Part shown: piece by piece, positions 15,931-21,338 of the stretch
Layout: each line of letters begins with the position of its first letter
Numbering within the stretch: the stretch's first letter is position 1
Source of the DNA: a virus
IMG/VR virus record: IMGVR_UViG_3300025138_000324
Location: 1 to 25,093 of that record
Strand: one strand, 5' to 3'
Length of the DNA: 25,093 bases
Position numbers and translations under genes: made by a program
The notes under the pieces: model-generated
Databases searched by the model: none
What the model was told of the DNA's origin: nothing
Seen by the model: only the letters and a program-made list of their open reading frames with translations

Positions 15931-16273
15931 TAGATCCTTTCAGAAAATCTAAATTAACATCAAACGTCTTGATGTAATCTCCACGAGGGTAGGTAATGAT
16001 ATAGAACATACCATCCTCACTGAGCACGCGGTTGACTGTATTAAGTTCAGGTCTATCAGGAAGTAGTTCATAGATCTCATACTCTTTTACATTACTTACA
16101 CGTAATGTCCCATCACGAGTGGTCAGCTTGACCATACAGTCAGATGCCATTGGTAATTTTGATTTGAAATTACCGTCTCGCACATACTGCCAGCCACTCT
16201 CATAACCATTTGATACTTCATCCCATACATGAATAGGTGTGCCTTGAGGAAGGCGGTACTGCTTCTGCCTCAT
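15920..16273 (-). CDS. Hypothetical 117-aa early protein
   Basis: Not recognised. It starts MRQKQYRLPQGTPIHVWDEV and contains GWQYVRDGNFKSKLPMASD and EDGMFYIITYPRGDYIKTFD, a pattern of short beta strands suggesting a small beta-rich fold. The ATG overlaps the stop of the preceding 60-aa gene (ATGA), and its end overlaps the next gene. Together with the 60-aa protein (which also looks beta-rich, with KVGQSIAV and EGYIYVKYVDDF) it may form a functional pair, but that is only inference from adjacency. Confidence 0.75.
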   Translation of the reverse strand: MRQKQYRLPQGTPIHVWDEVSNGYESGWQYVRDGNFKSKLPMASDCMVKLTTRDGTLRVSNVKEYEIYELLPDRPELNTVNRVLSEDGMFYIITYPRGDYIKTFDVNLDFLKGSNDG

Positions 16274-16452
16274 GATGAAAGCTCCTGTATGTCAAACGAT
16301 GTTACTTCATACTTACTACCTGTATCTACATGCTTGACTATGTGGAAGAAGTCATCAACGTACTTGACATATATGTAACCTTCTTTGAACACATCACTGT
16401 CATCTTTAGAGACAGCGATAGATTGTCCTACTTTTAAGTGGGGTGCAGACAT
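16270..16452 (-). CDS. Hypothetical 60-aa protein after the 16.5-kb terminator
   Basis: Not recognised. The product reads MSAPHLKVGQSIAVSKDDSD, GYIYVKYVDDFFHIVKHVDT and TSFDIQELSS, which looks like a small SH3-like or other beta-barrel fold, judged only from strand periodicity. AAGGAATAATT before the ATG is a plausible ribosome-binding site. It is the first gene after the intrinsic terminator at 16466-16513 and therefore opens the block that leads to the integrase and RNA polymerase. Confidence 0.7.
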   Translation of the reverse strand: MSAPHLKVGQSIAVSKDDSDVFKEGYIYVKYVDDFFHIVKHVDTGSKYEVTSFDIQELSS

Positions 16453-16465
16453 AATTATTCCTTAT

Positions 16466-16513
16466 ATAAAAAGACCCCCGGCAGACTTTGGAGGTGCGTA
16501 TGTCTGCCGGGGG
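16466..16513 (-). terminator. Strong intrinsic terminator in the early region
   Basis: On the minus strand a perfect 12-bp stem (CCCCCGGCAGAC pairing with GTCTGCCGGGGG) encloses a 15-nt loop and is followed by TCTTTTTATATAA. It lies about 25 bp after the stop of the DUF932-like gene and just before the 60-aa gene. It probably limits early transcription into the integrase/RNA polymerase block. Confidence 0.9.
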
Positions 16514-16538
16514 CCACTGAAAGGGAGATGGATTGTGT

Positions 16539-17405
16539 TCAGAAGTCAGCAGTTGTCGTGCTGATATCTGTTGTCTTATCTGGTTGCGTGCCAACAGAAT
16601 CATACTCTAACATGCGGTCGGTGTGTGCGTTGTCGATATAATTATCAACAATATTTACCAGCTTCCTATGAGTACCATGACGGCGGAAGATGTTACGACC
16701 ACGGTCACGCTCAGTGAATGAATTGATAAGTGACCAAGCATTACGATCCTTGTACTCATCGTAGTTAGGTGTCGCCCAGTTGTCATACACTTCCTTGACA
16801 CCAGCAGGATTGACCACACCCTGACGCATGCACTCCATGATGATGTGATCAGCCATGAGGTTAGTCATCTCAGCATTCTGATATGTCACTACCTTATTGT
16901 CCTGCTCAATCAGGCCACCAAGGATGCGATCAATGCCACCATAGATCAGCCCATACAGGTTCTCGGCTACACGACGAGTCTGCTTACGCTTGACTCGACC
17001 CTCTACTTGCCCGAATGTCAGTCCATTGGAGCATATGCAGATGTTGAGTCCAGTCATGATGCTGATAGGTAATGACTTGTCATAGCTGTTCTGAATGAAC
17101 ACCTGACGATGGGCTTCAAGTCCACCCATCCTGTCAGATATCTTGTCATGCACCACGTTCATCACAGTCATGAACCTTGCTGGCCCTTCAGTCTTAGGGT
17201 TGTTAGCCACATAGTGCAGTGGCTCTGAGTGCTGAAACCCTGAGCGTTGTAAGCCATTGCTTACCATGTCAAATATATTGTGGTGATGTTGAGGCTTATG
17301 AGTCTCAGTCTCACGAGGAGGTGTGATACGACTTACTTGCTCTGTTGTGTACGCTTTGCCCCAGTTACCCATTACTGCTGAGGTTGGTGTAGGTATTGCT
17401 ACCAT
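16539..17405 (-). CDS. DUF932-like conserved phage protein
   Basis: From the ATG at 17405 the protein has 288 residues. Blocks include HHHNIFDMVSNGLQRSGFQH, ARFMTVMNVVHDKISDRMGG, SIMTGLNICICSNGLTFGQV and a basic stretch EGRVKRKQTRR. The phrase GLNICICSNGLTFG followed by a KRKxTR region is typical of the DUF932 family found on phages and plasmids, whose members are thought to act in DNA transactions but are uncharacterised. The start is set by AAAGGAGATTCAAC; the frame is open to 17468, but that extension overlaps the 51-aa gene and lacks a ribosome-binding site. An intrinsic terminator follows directly. Family placement is moderate; function is unknown. Confidence 0.8.
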   Translation of the reverse strand: MVAIPTPTSAVMGNWGKAYTTEQVSRITPPRETETHKPQHHHNIFDMVSNGLQRSGFQHSEPLHYVANNPKTEGPARFMTVMNVVHDKISDRMGGLEAHRQVFIQNSYDKSLPISIMTGLNICICSNGLTFGQVEGRVKRKQTRRVAENLYGLIYGGIDRILGGLIEQDNKVVTYQNAEMTNLMADHIIMECMRQGVVNPAGVKEVYDNWATPNYDEYKDRNAWSLINSFTERDRGRNIFRRHGTHRKLVNIVDNYIDNAHTDRMLEYDSVGTQPDKTTDISTTTADF

Positions 17406-17430
17406 GTTGAATCTCCTTTCAAAAGATTGT

Positions 17431-17586
17431 TCAGTCTTCTTCAAACCAACAAATGAATTCTTCGACATTACCTTCAGAATCTAAGCTCTTAATTAACTTC
17501 GCCTTATCATTGGCATTCATTCCATTAGAGCGAACGAAGTTATTGATAGCACTTACTAATCTCGTAGCTATTTCATCTGGATTCAT
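17431..17586 (-). CDS. 51-aa hypothetical protein
   Basis: This short gene starts MNPDEIATRLVSAINNFVRS and ends in an acidic tail with Trp (EEFICWFEED). GGAGACTCAAT before the ATG is a good ribosome-binding site, and the gene fills the gap between the Cys-rich protein and the DUF932-like gene. It is read in a frame different from the upstream extension of the DUF932-like ORF. The sequence looks helical and soluble. No function can be given. Confidence 0.68.
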   Translation of the reverse strand: MNPDEIATRLVSAINNFVRSNGMNANDKAKLIKSLDSEGNVEEFICWFEED

Positions 17587-17607
17587 ATTGAGTCTCCATT
17601 CAATTTA

Positions 17608-18357
17608 TTAGGAAGCATACGCTGCTTCCATCTTGCGATTAAAGTTCGTGACACCGAAGCCATGAACAGGGATAGCGATGTTGTACTTATGACTAGCACC
17701 ATTGCATAGTCCACAAGACATACATTTAATAAGATTATTTAAAAAGTTAGGACAATATATCTCATCATCTTCAGGCTCTTCACCTTCTTTCAGTACTCTA
17801 AAAGTACGGTAACCTAAGCTGTTAGCATAGTCTTTCTCTGCTAGTGTTTCAACTGATGCCATCAAGAACTTACTGAAACGTGCATCACACCACTTCCATT
17901 GATGAGTGTAGCCTGTCCACTTCATCCATCGACTGTGCATAACATCAGCAATAACATCAAAAGGAACAGCAGCAGGGTCACCATATGCACCAAGTCTAAG
18001 AGCACGGTAAGCTGAGTAATACTCAGAGAACTCAAGTGGGTTCACTTGCGTATACTTGCCAGCCTTCCATGAACGCCAGATAGCATTAGGTGCTTGACCT
18101 ACATTGACATAGCAGGATCTATCTTTACCATCCTTAGCTCTGTGCATACATCCACCACAGATACTCTCATCAGCACCAGACTTGACTGCCTCAACAGGAG
18201 TTTGATCCTCTCTCAGTATCCAAGTCTGTATCATGTTGTCAGTCTTGATGTTAGATGATTGGAGTGTAGCTAGTAAACCAATAGTTGACCCATCAATAAC
18301 AGATGGGCCACGCCATAGCTCCACACCTCCCATCTGAGGCAGGGTAGTTAGTCTCAT
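17608..18357 (-). CDS. Cys-rich conserved phage protein (GP88-like family)
   Basis: The product (about 249 aa from the ATG at 18357) contains NIKTDNMIQTWILREDQTPV, SICGGCMHRA, RSCYVNVGQAPNAIWRSW, RLGAYGDPAAVPFDVIADV, WTGYTHQWKWCD, EIYCPNF and CMSCGLCNG, ending with IAIPVHGFG. I recognise this arrangement as a widespread phage family of unknown function. The CxxC, Cys-Tyr and CxxCxLC groups suggest a bound metal or iron-sulfur cluster, and the GYTHQW and GAYGDPAAVP blocks are its most constant parts. The start was chosen because AAAGGAAG lies just before the tandem ATG codons; the frame extends to 18387. It sits in the early region between the 63-aa protein and the 51-aa gene. Confidence 0.82.
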   Translation of the reverse strand: MRLTTLPQMGGVELWRGPSVIDGSTIGLLATLQSSNIKTDNMIQTWILREDQTPVEAVKSGADESICGGCMHRAKDGKDRSCYVNVGQAPNAIWRSWKAGKYTQVNPLEFSEYYSAYRALRLGAYGDPAAVPFDVIADVMHSRWMKWTGYTHQWKWCDARFSKFLMASVETLAEKDYANSLGYRTFRVLKEGEEPEDDEIYCPNFLNNLIKCMSCGLCNGASHKYNIAIPVHGFGVTNFNRKMEAAYAS

Positions 18358-18367
18358 CATCTTCCTT

Positions 18368-18559
18368 TCAAGAGTGACAGTGTCCATCAGTCTCTATGCC
18401 TAGCGTCATACGCACACCAGTCTCATTACTACTCACCTCAACCATTACACAGTCATCGAAGGATAATGACCAAGGTTCAGATACATTGTCCCACTGTCCA
18501 CCATTACTTTTCTTGAGTGACTCAACCTTCTTAGCTTGCTTATCAGTCATCGTTGTCAT
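18368..18559 (-). CDS. Hypothetical 63-aa early protein
   Basis: Not recognised. The N-terminus is basic and helical (MTDKQAKKVESLKKSNGGQW), followed by strand-like segments (EPWSLSFDDCVMVEVSS, TGVRMTLGIET) and a His/Cys end (DGHCHS). Its ATG overlaps the lysin stop by four bases (ATGA). A second in-frame ATG is at 18550. It is coded tightly between two conserved genes, which supports it as real. Confidence 0.68.
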   Translation of the reverse strand: MTTMTDKQAKKVESLKKSNGGQWDNVSEPWSLSFDDCVMVEVSSNETGVRMTLGIETDGHCHS

Positions 18560-18939
18560 AGGTGCTTACTCACTTTCTTCCAGTATTTAAGTGTAGCTTT
18601 CTTCTTGTGACCATTAGGGCCACCATTCCATATGCGAGCTGCTGCTTCATCATATGGCATGCTGCCTATACGCTTAGGCTTTGCATATCTTGCAAGGTAA
18701 GCCCTGAATATCTTGAGTGAATATTCAAGGCCATCACAGTCAGAGTACTCTCCACCTATTGAGTCATTGTACTCCACTGCATCTGTCCAGCATCCTCGAT
18801 GGATCTGCATAGGGCCAATGGCATCACCATTATCACCCACAATACCTGATGCAGTACTCCCACTAGATTCCACCATATGTACTGCTTTCTCTAGTGGACT
18901 TAGATAGATTGCTGCTGCTGCTAGGAATATACCTACCAT
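18556..18939 (-). CDS. Secreted lytic transglycosylase-like lysin
   Basis: The 127-residue protein starts with a short hydrophobic stretch (VGIFLAAAAIYL, residues 2-13), then LEKAVHMVESSG with the likely catalytic Glu at residue 24, GDNGDAIGPMQIHRGCW, and later AARIWNGGPNGHKKKATLKY. The order Glu-Ser-Ser-Gly, GxxGPxQI, and (A)xRxWNGG is typical of goose-lysozyme/SLT-type muramidases that cut glycan strands. The N-terminus may be a signal-arrest-release anchor or weak signal peptide, and two Cys (HRGCW, YSDCDG) could pair in the periplasm. The start has AAAGGAGGTGAACC. No T7-type amidase gene lies between the resolvase and helicase, so this may be the endolysin. It lies in the early region, far from the holin, which is unusual. 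Confidence 0.8.
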   Translation of the reverse strand: MVGIFLAAAAIYLSPLEKAVHMVESSGSTASGIVGDNGDAIGPMQIHRGCWTDAVEYNDSIGGEYSDCDGLEYSLKIFRAYLARYAKPKRIGSMPYDEAAARIWNGGPNGHKKKATLKYWKKVSKHL

Positions 18940-19109
18940 GGTTCACCTCCTTTCAATCTATTATTCAATCTATCTATCAACCACACGGCAACAGATGCAT
19001 GAGTTTTTGCTTGTCTAATATCCTTCTCACTGAGTTCATATTCTTCACTATCTAAAGAACGTATGGCTTGATTTAGTTTTCTTACGGCTTGCTCTAAATC
19101 GTCATTCAT
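18933..19109 (-). CDS. 58-aa hypothetical protein before the lysin
   Basis: This short gene encodes MNDDLEQAVRKLNQAIRSLD, SEEYELSEKDIRQAKTHASV and AVWLIDRLNNRLKGG, a charged, heptad-like pattern that suggests a helical bundle or coiled coil. It starts by ATGA overlap with the preceding paralogue gene, with AGGAG upstream, and ends seven bases inside the lysin gene. Its last codons contain the lysin ribosome-binding site, so translation of the two is probably linked. Function unknown. Confidence 0.7.
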   Translation of the reverse strand: MNDDLEQAVRKLNQAIRSLDSEEYELSEKDIRQAKTHASVAVWLIDRLNNRLKGGEPW

Positions 19110-19357
19110 AAGTCATCTCCTACATCTATGAATGTTTTAGTGGAACCATCAGCAAATTCTATATCGAGAGTATCCTGACGTCCGGGGTATCCCGGTATTA
19201 CCCAACACTCTCCCAGTTCGATGCTCTTGATACCGTTCAGGATGCACGCACCATGGCCTACAATCTTACCGTCATCCCTTCTGATTGGTTCATGCATACT
19301 GAGGATAGCTTCCTCTAAAACCGATTTGTTTCTAAAGTATTTACGTATATCCTTCAT
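19106..19357 (-). CDS. Small early protein, tandem paralogue copy 2
   Basis: This 83-residue protein is a paralogue of the one encoded just upstream (19354-19581). Shared blocks are EEAILSMHEPIRR versus AEAILSLHRPIHR, GHGACILNGIKSIELG versus GYGECVLTGIKDITLG, and IEFADGSTKTFIDVG versus IVFADGSTKTFIDVG. The fold looks like one helix followed by beta strands. The family is not recognised. A 41-bp stretch at the end of both genes is identical at the DNA level (19117-19157 and 19365-19405), pointing to recent duplication or gene conversion. Its ATG overlaps the stop of copy 1 by four bases. Confidence 0.78.
   Translation of the reverse strand: MKDIRKYFRNKSVLEEAILSMHEPIRRDDGKIVGHGACILNGIKSIELGECWVIPGYPGRQDTLDIEFADGSTKTFIDVGDDL
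19117..19157. repeat. 41-bp direct repeat, copy A
   Basis: This is the 3' end of the second paralogue gene. It is identical, base for base, to 19365-19405, 248 bp away, in the same orientation. It codes the shared FADGSTKTFIDVG end and could promote recombination that deletes or amplifies one gene copy. Confidence 0.9.
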
Positions 19358-19581
19358 GAGTCACCTCCTACATCTATGAATGTTTTAGTGGAACCATCAG
19401 CAAATACTATGTCGATAGAATCCAGACGACCATCTCCCAGTGTGATATCCTTGATACCAGTCAAGACACACTCACCATATCCCGCAAGCGTGCCATTAGC
19501 CCTGTGGATTGGTCGATGTAGACTTAGGATAGCCTCCGCTAAAACCAATTCGTTATCTATTTCGTTATCTTTGCCATTCAT
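19354..19581 (-). CDS. Small early protein, tandem paralogue copy 1
   Basis: From the ATG at 19581 the product has 75 residues, starting MNGKDNEIDNELVLAEAILS. It shares the helix, GIKDITLG and FADGSTKTFIDVG blocks with the next gene. It lacks the ECWVIPGYPGRQ insertion that copy 2 has between the LG and LDIEF blocks. The start is set by AGGAGGTGTCTT; an open extension to 19611 lies over the preceding gene. No function is recognised. Duplicated small early genes in lytic phages often diverge as host-interaction factors, but this is only a general expectation. Confidence 0.78.
   Translation of the reverse strand: MNGKDNEIDNELVLAEAILSLHRPIHRANGTLAGYGECVLTGIKDITLGDGRLDSIDIVFADGSTKTFIDVGGDS
19365..19405. 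repeat. 41-bp direct repeat, copy B
   Basis: This is the second copy of the perfect repeat at 19117-19157, located at the 3' end of the first paralogue gene. Beyond its left edge the two copies differ by one or two bases, and then by more toward the gene starts. Confidence 0.9.
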
Positions 19582-19751
19582 AAGACACCTCCTGCATGGG
19601 CTGCTGCACAATAATCATCAGCGTCCATTAACAACGCCATAAAATCCTGAGCGCACGCTAGGTTTGCATAGACTTCACTCTCTACTGCACCGTTCCTACA
19701 GTTGACGACTACAAAGCCACCCCTTACTTCTTGAATTAAATACATCGACAT
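19578..19751 (-). CDS. 57-aa hypothetical early protein
   Basis: This short gene encodes MSMYLIQEVRGGFVVVNCRN, GAVESEVYANLACAQDFMAL and LMDADDYCAAAHAGG. It looks like a small alpha/beta protein: strands first, then an acidic helix. The ATG has GGGAGGTGCGTA upstream, and the stop overlaps the next start (ATGA). Three Cys are present but without a metal-binding spacing. Function unknown. Confidence 0.72.
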   Translation of the reverse strand: MSMYLIQEVRGGFVVVNCRNGAVESEVYANLACAQDFMALLMDADDYCAAAHAGGVL

Positions 19752-19861
19752 TACGCACCTCCCTCAGAATCTAAGAATAGTGGGATGATTACAGCCAATG
19801 ACATTAGGGCCACAATAGGTATACCAATGAATACGTATACAAATACTTCCAGTAAAAACAT
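19751..19861 (-). CDS. 36-aa single-pass membrane protein
   Basis: This tiny gene encodes MFLLEVFVYVFIGIPIVALM, SLAVIIPLFL and DSEGGA: one long hydrophobic segment (about residues 5-30) with a short acidic tail. TTGGAGGTGCGTA precedes the ATG, and the stop overlaps the next ATG by one base (TAATG). The leader sequence before the ATG (GGAGGTGCGTAATG) is repeated exactly before the next gene. Very small early membrane proteins in phages can act on the host envelope or exclude other phages, but no role is shown here. Confidence 0.65.
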   Translation of the reverse strand: MFLLEVFVYVFIGIPIVALMSLAVIIPLFLDSEGGA

Positions 19862-19887
19862 TACGCACCTCCAAGTGCTATTGGTTA

Positions 19888-19924
19888 AAAGAAAAAACCC
19901 CCACACCCGGTAGGGCATAGGGGC
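19888..19924 (-). terminator. Intrinsic terminator after the first early gene
   Basis: On the minus strand CCCC-T-ATGCCC pairs with GGGTGT-GGGG around a TACC loop (two G-U pairs and one bulge), followed by GTTTTTTC. It lies about 20 bp downstream of the 136-aa gene and would separate that gene from the small-gene cluster that follows, making the first early gene potentially the most abundant early message. Confidence 0.85.
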
Positions 19925-19945
19925 TTGAGTATTGATATTGTCAGA

Positions 19946-20356
19946 TCAGCCGTTGTATACACGTACAGACTTGGCATCAGCCTTATCAATTGCACCTGAT
20001 GCTTGACGTACAGCCGTGATCGGGTGTCCTGTAGTCTTATACAGAGTCAACCAACCTTGAGCATTTCGCTGGCTACCACCCGGATACCCACACCGAATAG
20101 AGCCTGACCCATCGATCTCAGCCAATTCAGTCAGTTCATCTACAGCCACCAACCACGAAGCGTGGACCTTGCTAAGTGTAGTCGCTGCCCCTTGCCAGAC
20201 TTCCTCAGGAACCTTCACACCAAAGGCCCTAAGAGCATCACACTTTACATTATCCGCCCACGCTTTAGCTAAAGCCTTGCCTAGATTGTCGGTAGACTTT
20301 ACAAACGTCTTAAGCTCTTCAGAAGTATGGACATTGTTATCAATTACAGTAGACAT
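19946..20356 (-). CDS. First early gene, 136-aa hypothetical protein
   Basis: This protein starts MSTVIDNNVHTSEELKTFVK, has a helical N-terminal half (NLGKALAKAWADNVKCDALR, EEVWQGAATTLSKVHASWL) and a Gly/Arg-rich C-terminal half (SIRCGYPGGSQRNAQGWLTL, ITAVRQASGAIDKADAKSVR). I do not recognise the family. It is the first gene after the noncoding control region and is bracketed by terminators on both sides (20405-20460 and 19888-19924), so it is a single-gene transcription unit. That place resembles T7 gene 0.3-type host-takeover genes, but there is no sequence match to support a specific role. AAAGGG is upstream of the ATG. Confidence 0.75.
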   Translation of the reverse strand: MSTVIDNNVHTSEELKTFVKSTDNLGKALAKAWADNVKCDALRAFGVKVPEEVWQGAATTLSKVHASWLVAVDELTELAEIDGSGSIRCGYPGGSQRNAQGWLTLYKTTGHPITAVRQASGAIDKADAKSVRVYNG

Positions 20357-20404
20357 ATTTACCCTTTCAGAGGTAACAGTATTAAAGACCTACCCACTAT
20401 GGAT

Positions 20405-20460
20405 AGAAAAAGACCCAGCCCCTAAGCCAAAGGTTTGGCATTATTAAAGGAGCCGGGCCG
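20405..20460 (-). terminator. Intrinsic terminator upstream of the first early gene
   Basis: On the minus strand GGCCCGGCTCC pairs with GGGGCTGGGTC (three G-U pairs), enclosing a second small stem (GCCAA/TTGGC), followed by TTTTTC. It lies only about 50 bp before the first early ATG and downstream of the possible promoters, so it either ends read-through from the packaging genes or acts as an attenuator on the leader. Confidence 0.8.
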
Positions 20461-20509
20461 CTTGAGTCTACGCCGTTCCATTAAGCGTAGTTGTTTATTT
20501 ATACAGGAC

Positions 20510-20532
20510 TCCCCTTTAGTACACCTACACCA
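20510..20532 (-). promoter_or_regulatory. Possible phage RNA polymerase promoter
   Basis: The minus strand reads GGTGTAGGTGTACTAAAGGGG then AG. The core TACTAAAGGGGAG resembles the T3 promoter core CACTAAAGGGAGA. It would give a transcript of about 110 nt ending at the 20405-20460 terminator. No second convincing copy was found in the window, so this is tentative. Confidence 0.3.
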
Positions 20533-20895
20533 TATAGGCTTAGATGCTTTATTGAAGTCTACGTACACGGTGCGCCATTGCTAAATGCATACCCGCTACG
20601 ATTACTCTGCCAGACCGCTCCCCTATTTATCGGGGTAGTCCTCACTGGTCAGAATAGGGGCTAGGTTCTACGCAAATCGGGAGCTACGAGCTAGCCAATA
20701 AGGGCATATATTTACCGTCTACACTGTCACGCAATTGCGTACCATGCTTGTTATTTTTCCTACTCTCAATCTCTGGTACACATTGCACGTCCTGAGTGCT
20801 CGCAATGCTCCAAAGTGGGGCCAACAATTTCGCCCGTCGTAGGTTTTCCGATCAGTGTTTGCCAGTCCGAATGACTGCCAATTACTACATCGGCA

Positions 20896-20924
20896 ATTAT
20901 CCGCGAAATACTTGAGCACGTAAA
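20896..20924 (-). promoter_or_regulatory. Possible host sigma-70 early promoter
   Basis: On the minus strand TTTACG (20924-20919) and GATAAT (20901-20896) are separated by 17 bases and point toward the early genes. The match to TTGACA/TATAAT is partial. Position, not strength of match, is the main support. Confidence 0.3.
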
Positions 20925-20959
20925 CCCACTTCACCGATATATATTTCGGAAAGTAACGT

Positions 20960-20982
20960 AAGTCCTTTGCTGGTAAGGACTT
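20960..20982. other. 8-bp stem hairpin next to an AT-rich tract
   Basis: AAGTCCTT and AAGGACTT form a perfect 8-bp stem around a 7-nt loop, directly followed by an AT-only run (20981-20993) and a further AT-rich part to 21002. There is no T-run in either direction, so it is not a standard terminator; it could be part of an origin or a processing signal. Confidence 0.6.
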
Positions 20983-21022
20983 AAAAATTTAAGATTTAAT
21001 ATGAGCGACCTACGTTCACAAG

Positions 21023-21055
21023 TTATCCACAAAGTTATCCACTGAATTATCCACA
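21023..21055 (+). repeat. Three DnaA-box direct repeats at 12-bp spacing
   Basis: TTATCCACA at 21023-21031, TTATCCACT at 21035-21043 and TTATCCACA at 21047-21055 all lie on the plus strand, with starts exactly 12 bp apart. Two match the strict DnaA-box consensus TTATNCACA and the third differs in its last base. An inverted degenerate copy (CGTGGATAT) is at 21076-21084, and an AT-rich tract lies about 20 bp to the left. The arrangement resembles an iteron or DnaA-dependent origin. Confidence 0.8.
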
Positions 21056-21182
21056 AAATGAGCGTAGTCTATCCGCGTGGATATTAGGTATATCAGCTCA
21101 TTGAGTGTATGTGGTGGAGTAGGGGCTATATGAGGGCGTCTGATAGTGAGTGAGTAAACAGCAACAAAACACCCCACCACAC

Positions 21183-21214
21183 ATTCAAACAAGCGTTTGA
21201 AACAAGTGTTTGAA
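21183..21214. promoter_or_regulatory. Operator-like dyad cluster, left
   Basis: TTCAAAC-aagc-GTTTGAA (21184-21201) is a perfect 7-bp dyad with a 4-base spacer. It overlaps a second dyad, TTGAAAC-aagt-GTTTGAA (21197-21214), with one mismatch. The 20 bases 21183-21202 are the exact reverse complement of 21339-21358. The form suits a dimeric helix-turn-helix regulator; CAAAC-N4-GTTTG resembles operators of TetR-family proteins such as PsrA. Confidence 0.6.
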
Positions 21215-21232
21215 TATGTGAGGAGTGTACAT

Positions 21233-21325
21233 ATGAGAATGAGTCTCAATAGCTATCGGTGGATCCGGTATCCGTTGGAAGGTCCGATAATGATGAAAGA
21301 ATGGACATATTGTTATCGGACGTGA
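21233..21325 (+). CDS. Possible 30-aa plus-strand peptide
   Basis: An ATG at 21233 is preceded by GAGGAGTGTACAT, a strong ribosome-binding site, and opens a 30-codon frame starting MRMSLNSYRWIRYPLEGPIM. It is the only plus-strand frame in the window with such a site, and it lies between the two operator-like dyad clusters. Its 3' part overlaps the inverted repeat TCCGATAA/TTATCGGA (21282-21320). It could be a leader peptide, a small regulator or chance. No good promoter was seen. Confidence 0.3.
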   Translation: MRMSLNSYRWIRYPLEGPIMMKEWTYCYRT

Positions 21326-21338
21326 CATCGGGCGTGAC
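21315..21338 (+). repeat. Tandem 12-mer repeat
   Basis: ATCGGACGTGAC (21315-21326) is directly followed by ATCGGGCGTGAC (21327-21338), 11 of 12 bases identical. The period of 12 equals that of the DnaA-box array. It abuts the right operator-like cluster and may be a protein-binding site. Confidence 0.6.

Noticed and set aside
20719-20934. Minus-strand open frame of 71 codons in the control region
   Set aside because: It begins with GTG without a ribosome-binding site, is odd in composition (many Cys, Trp, Arg), and covers a candidate promoter and palindromes. Coding is not supported.
21141-21155. ACTCACTAT string on the minus strand resembling the T7 promoter core
   Set aside because: The following bases (CAGACG) do not fit the initiation region, and the string does not match the other candidate promoter at 20510-20532.
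21016-21249. Minus-strand open frame of 77 codons crossing the DnaA-box array
   Set aside because: The three boxes translate as an artificial VDN repeat, the protein is unlike any neighbour, there is no good ribosome-binding site, and the same bases match the DnaA consensus better than a coding role explains.
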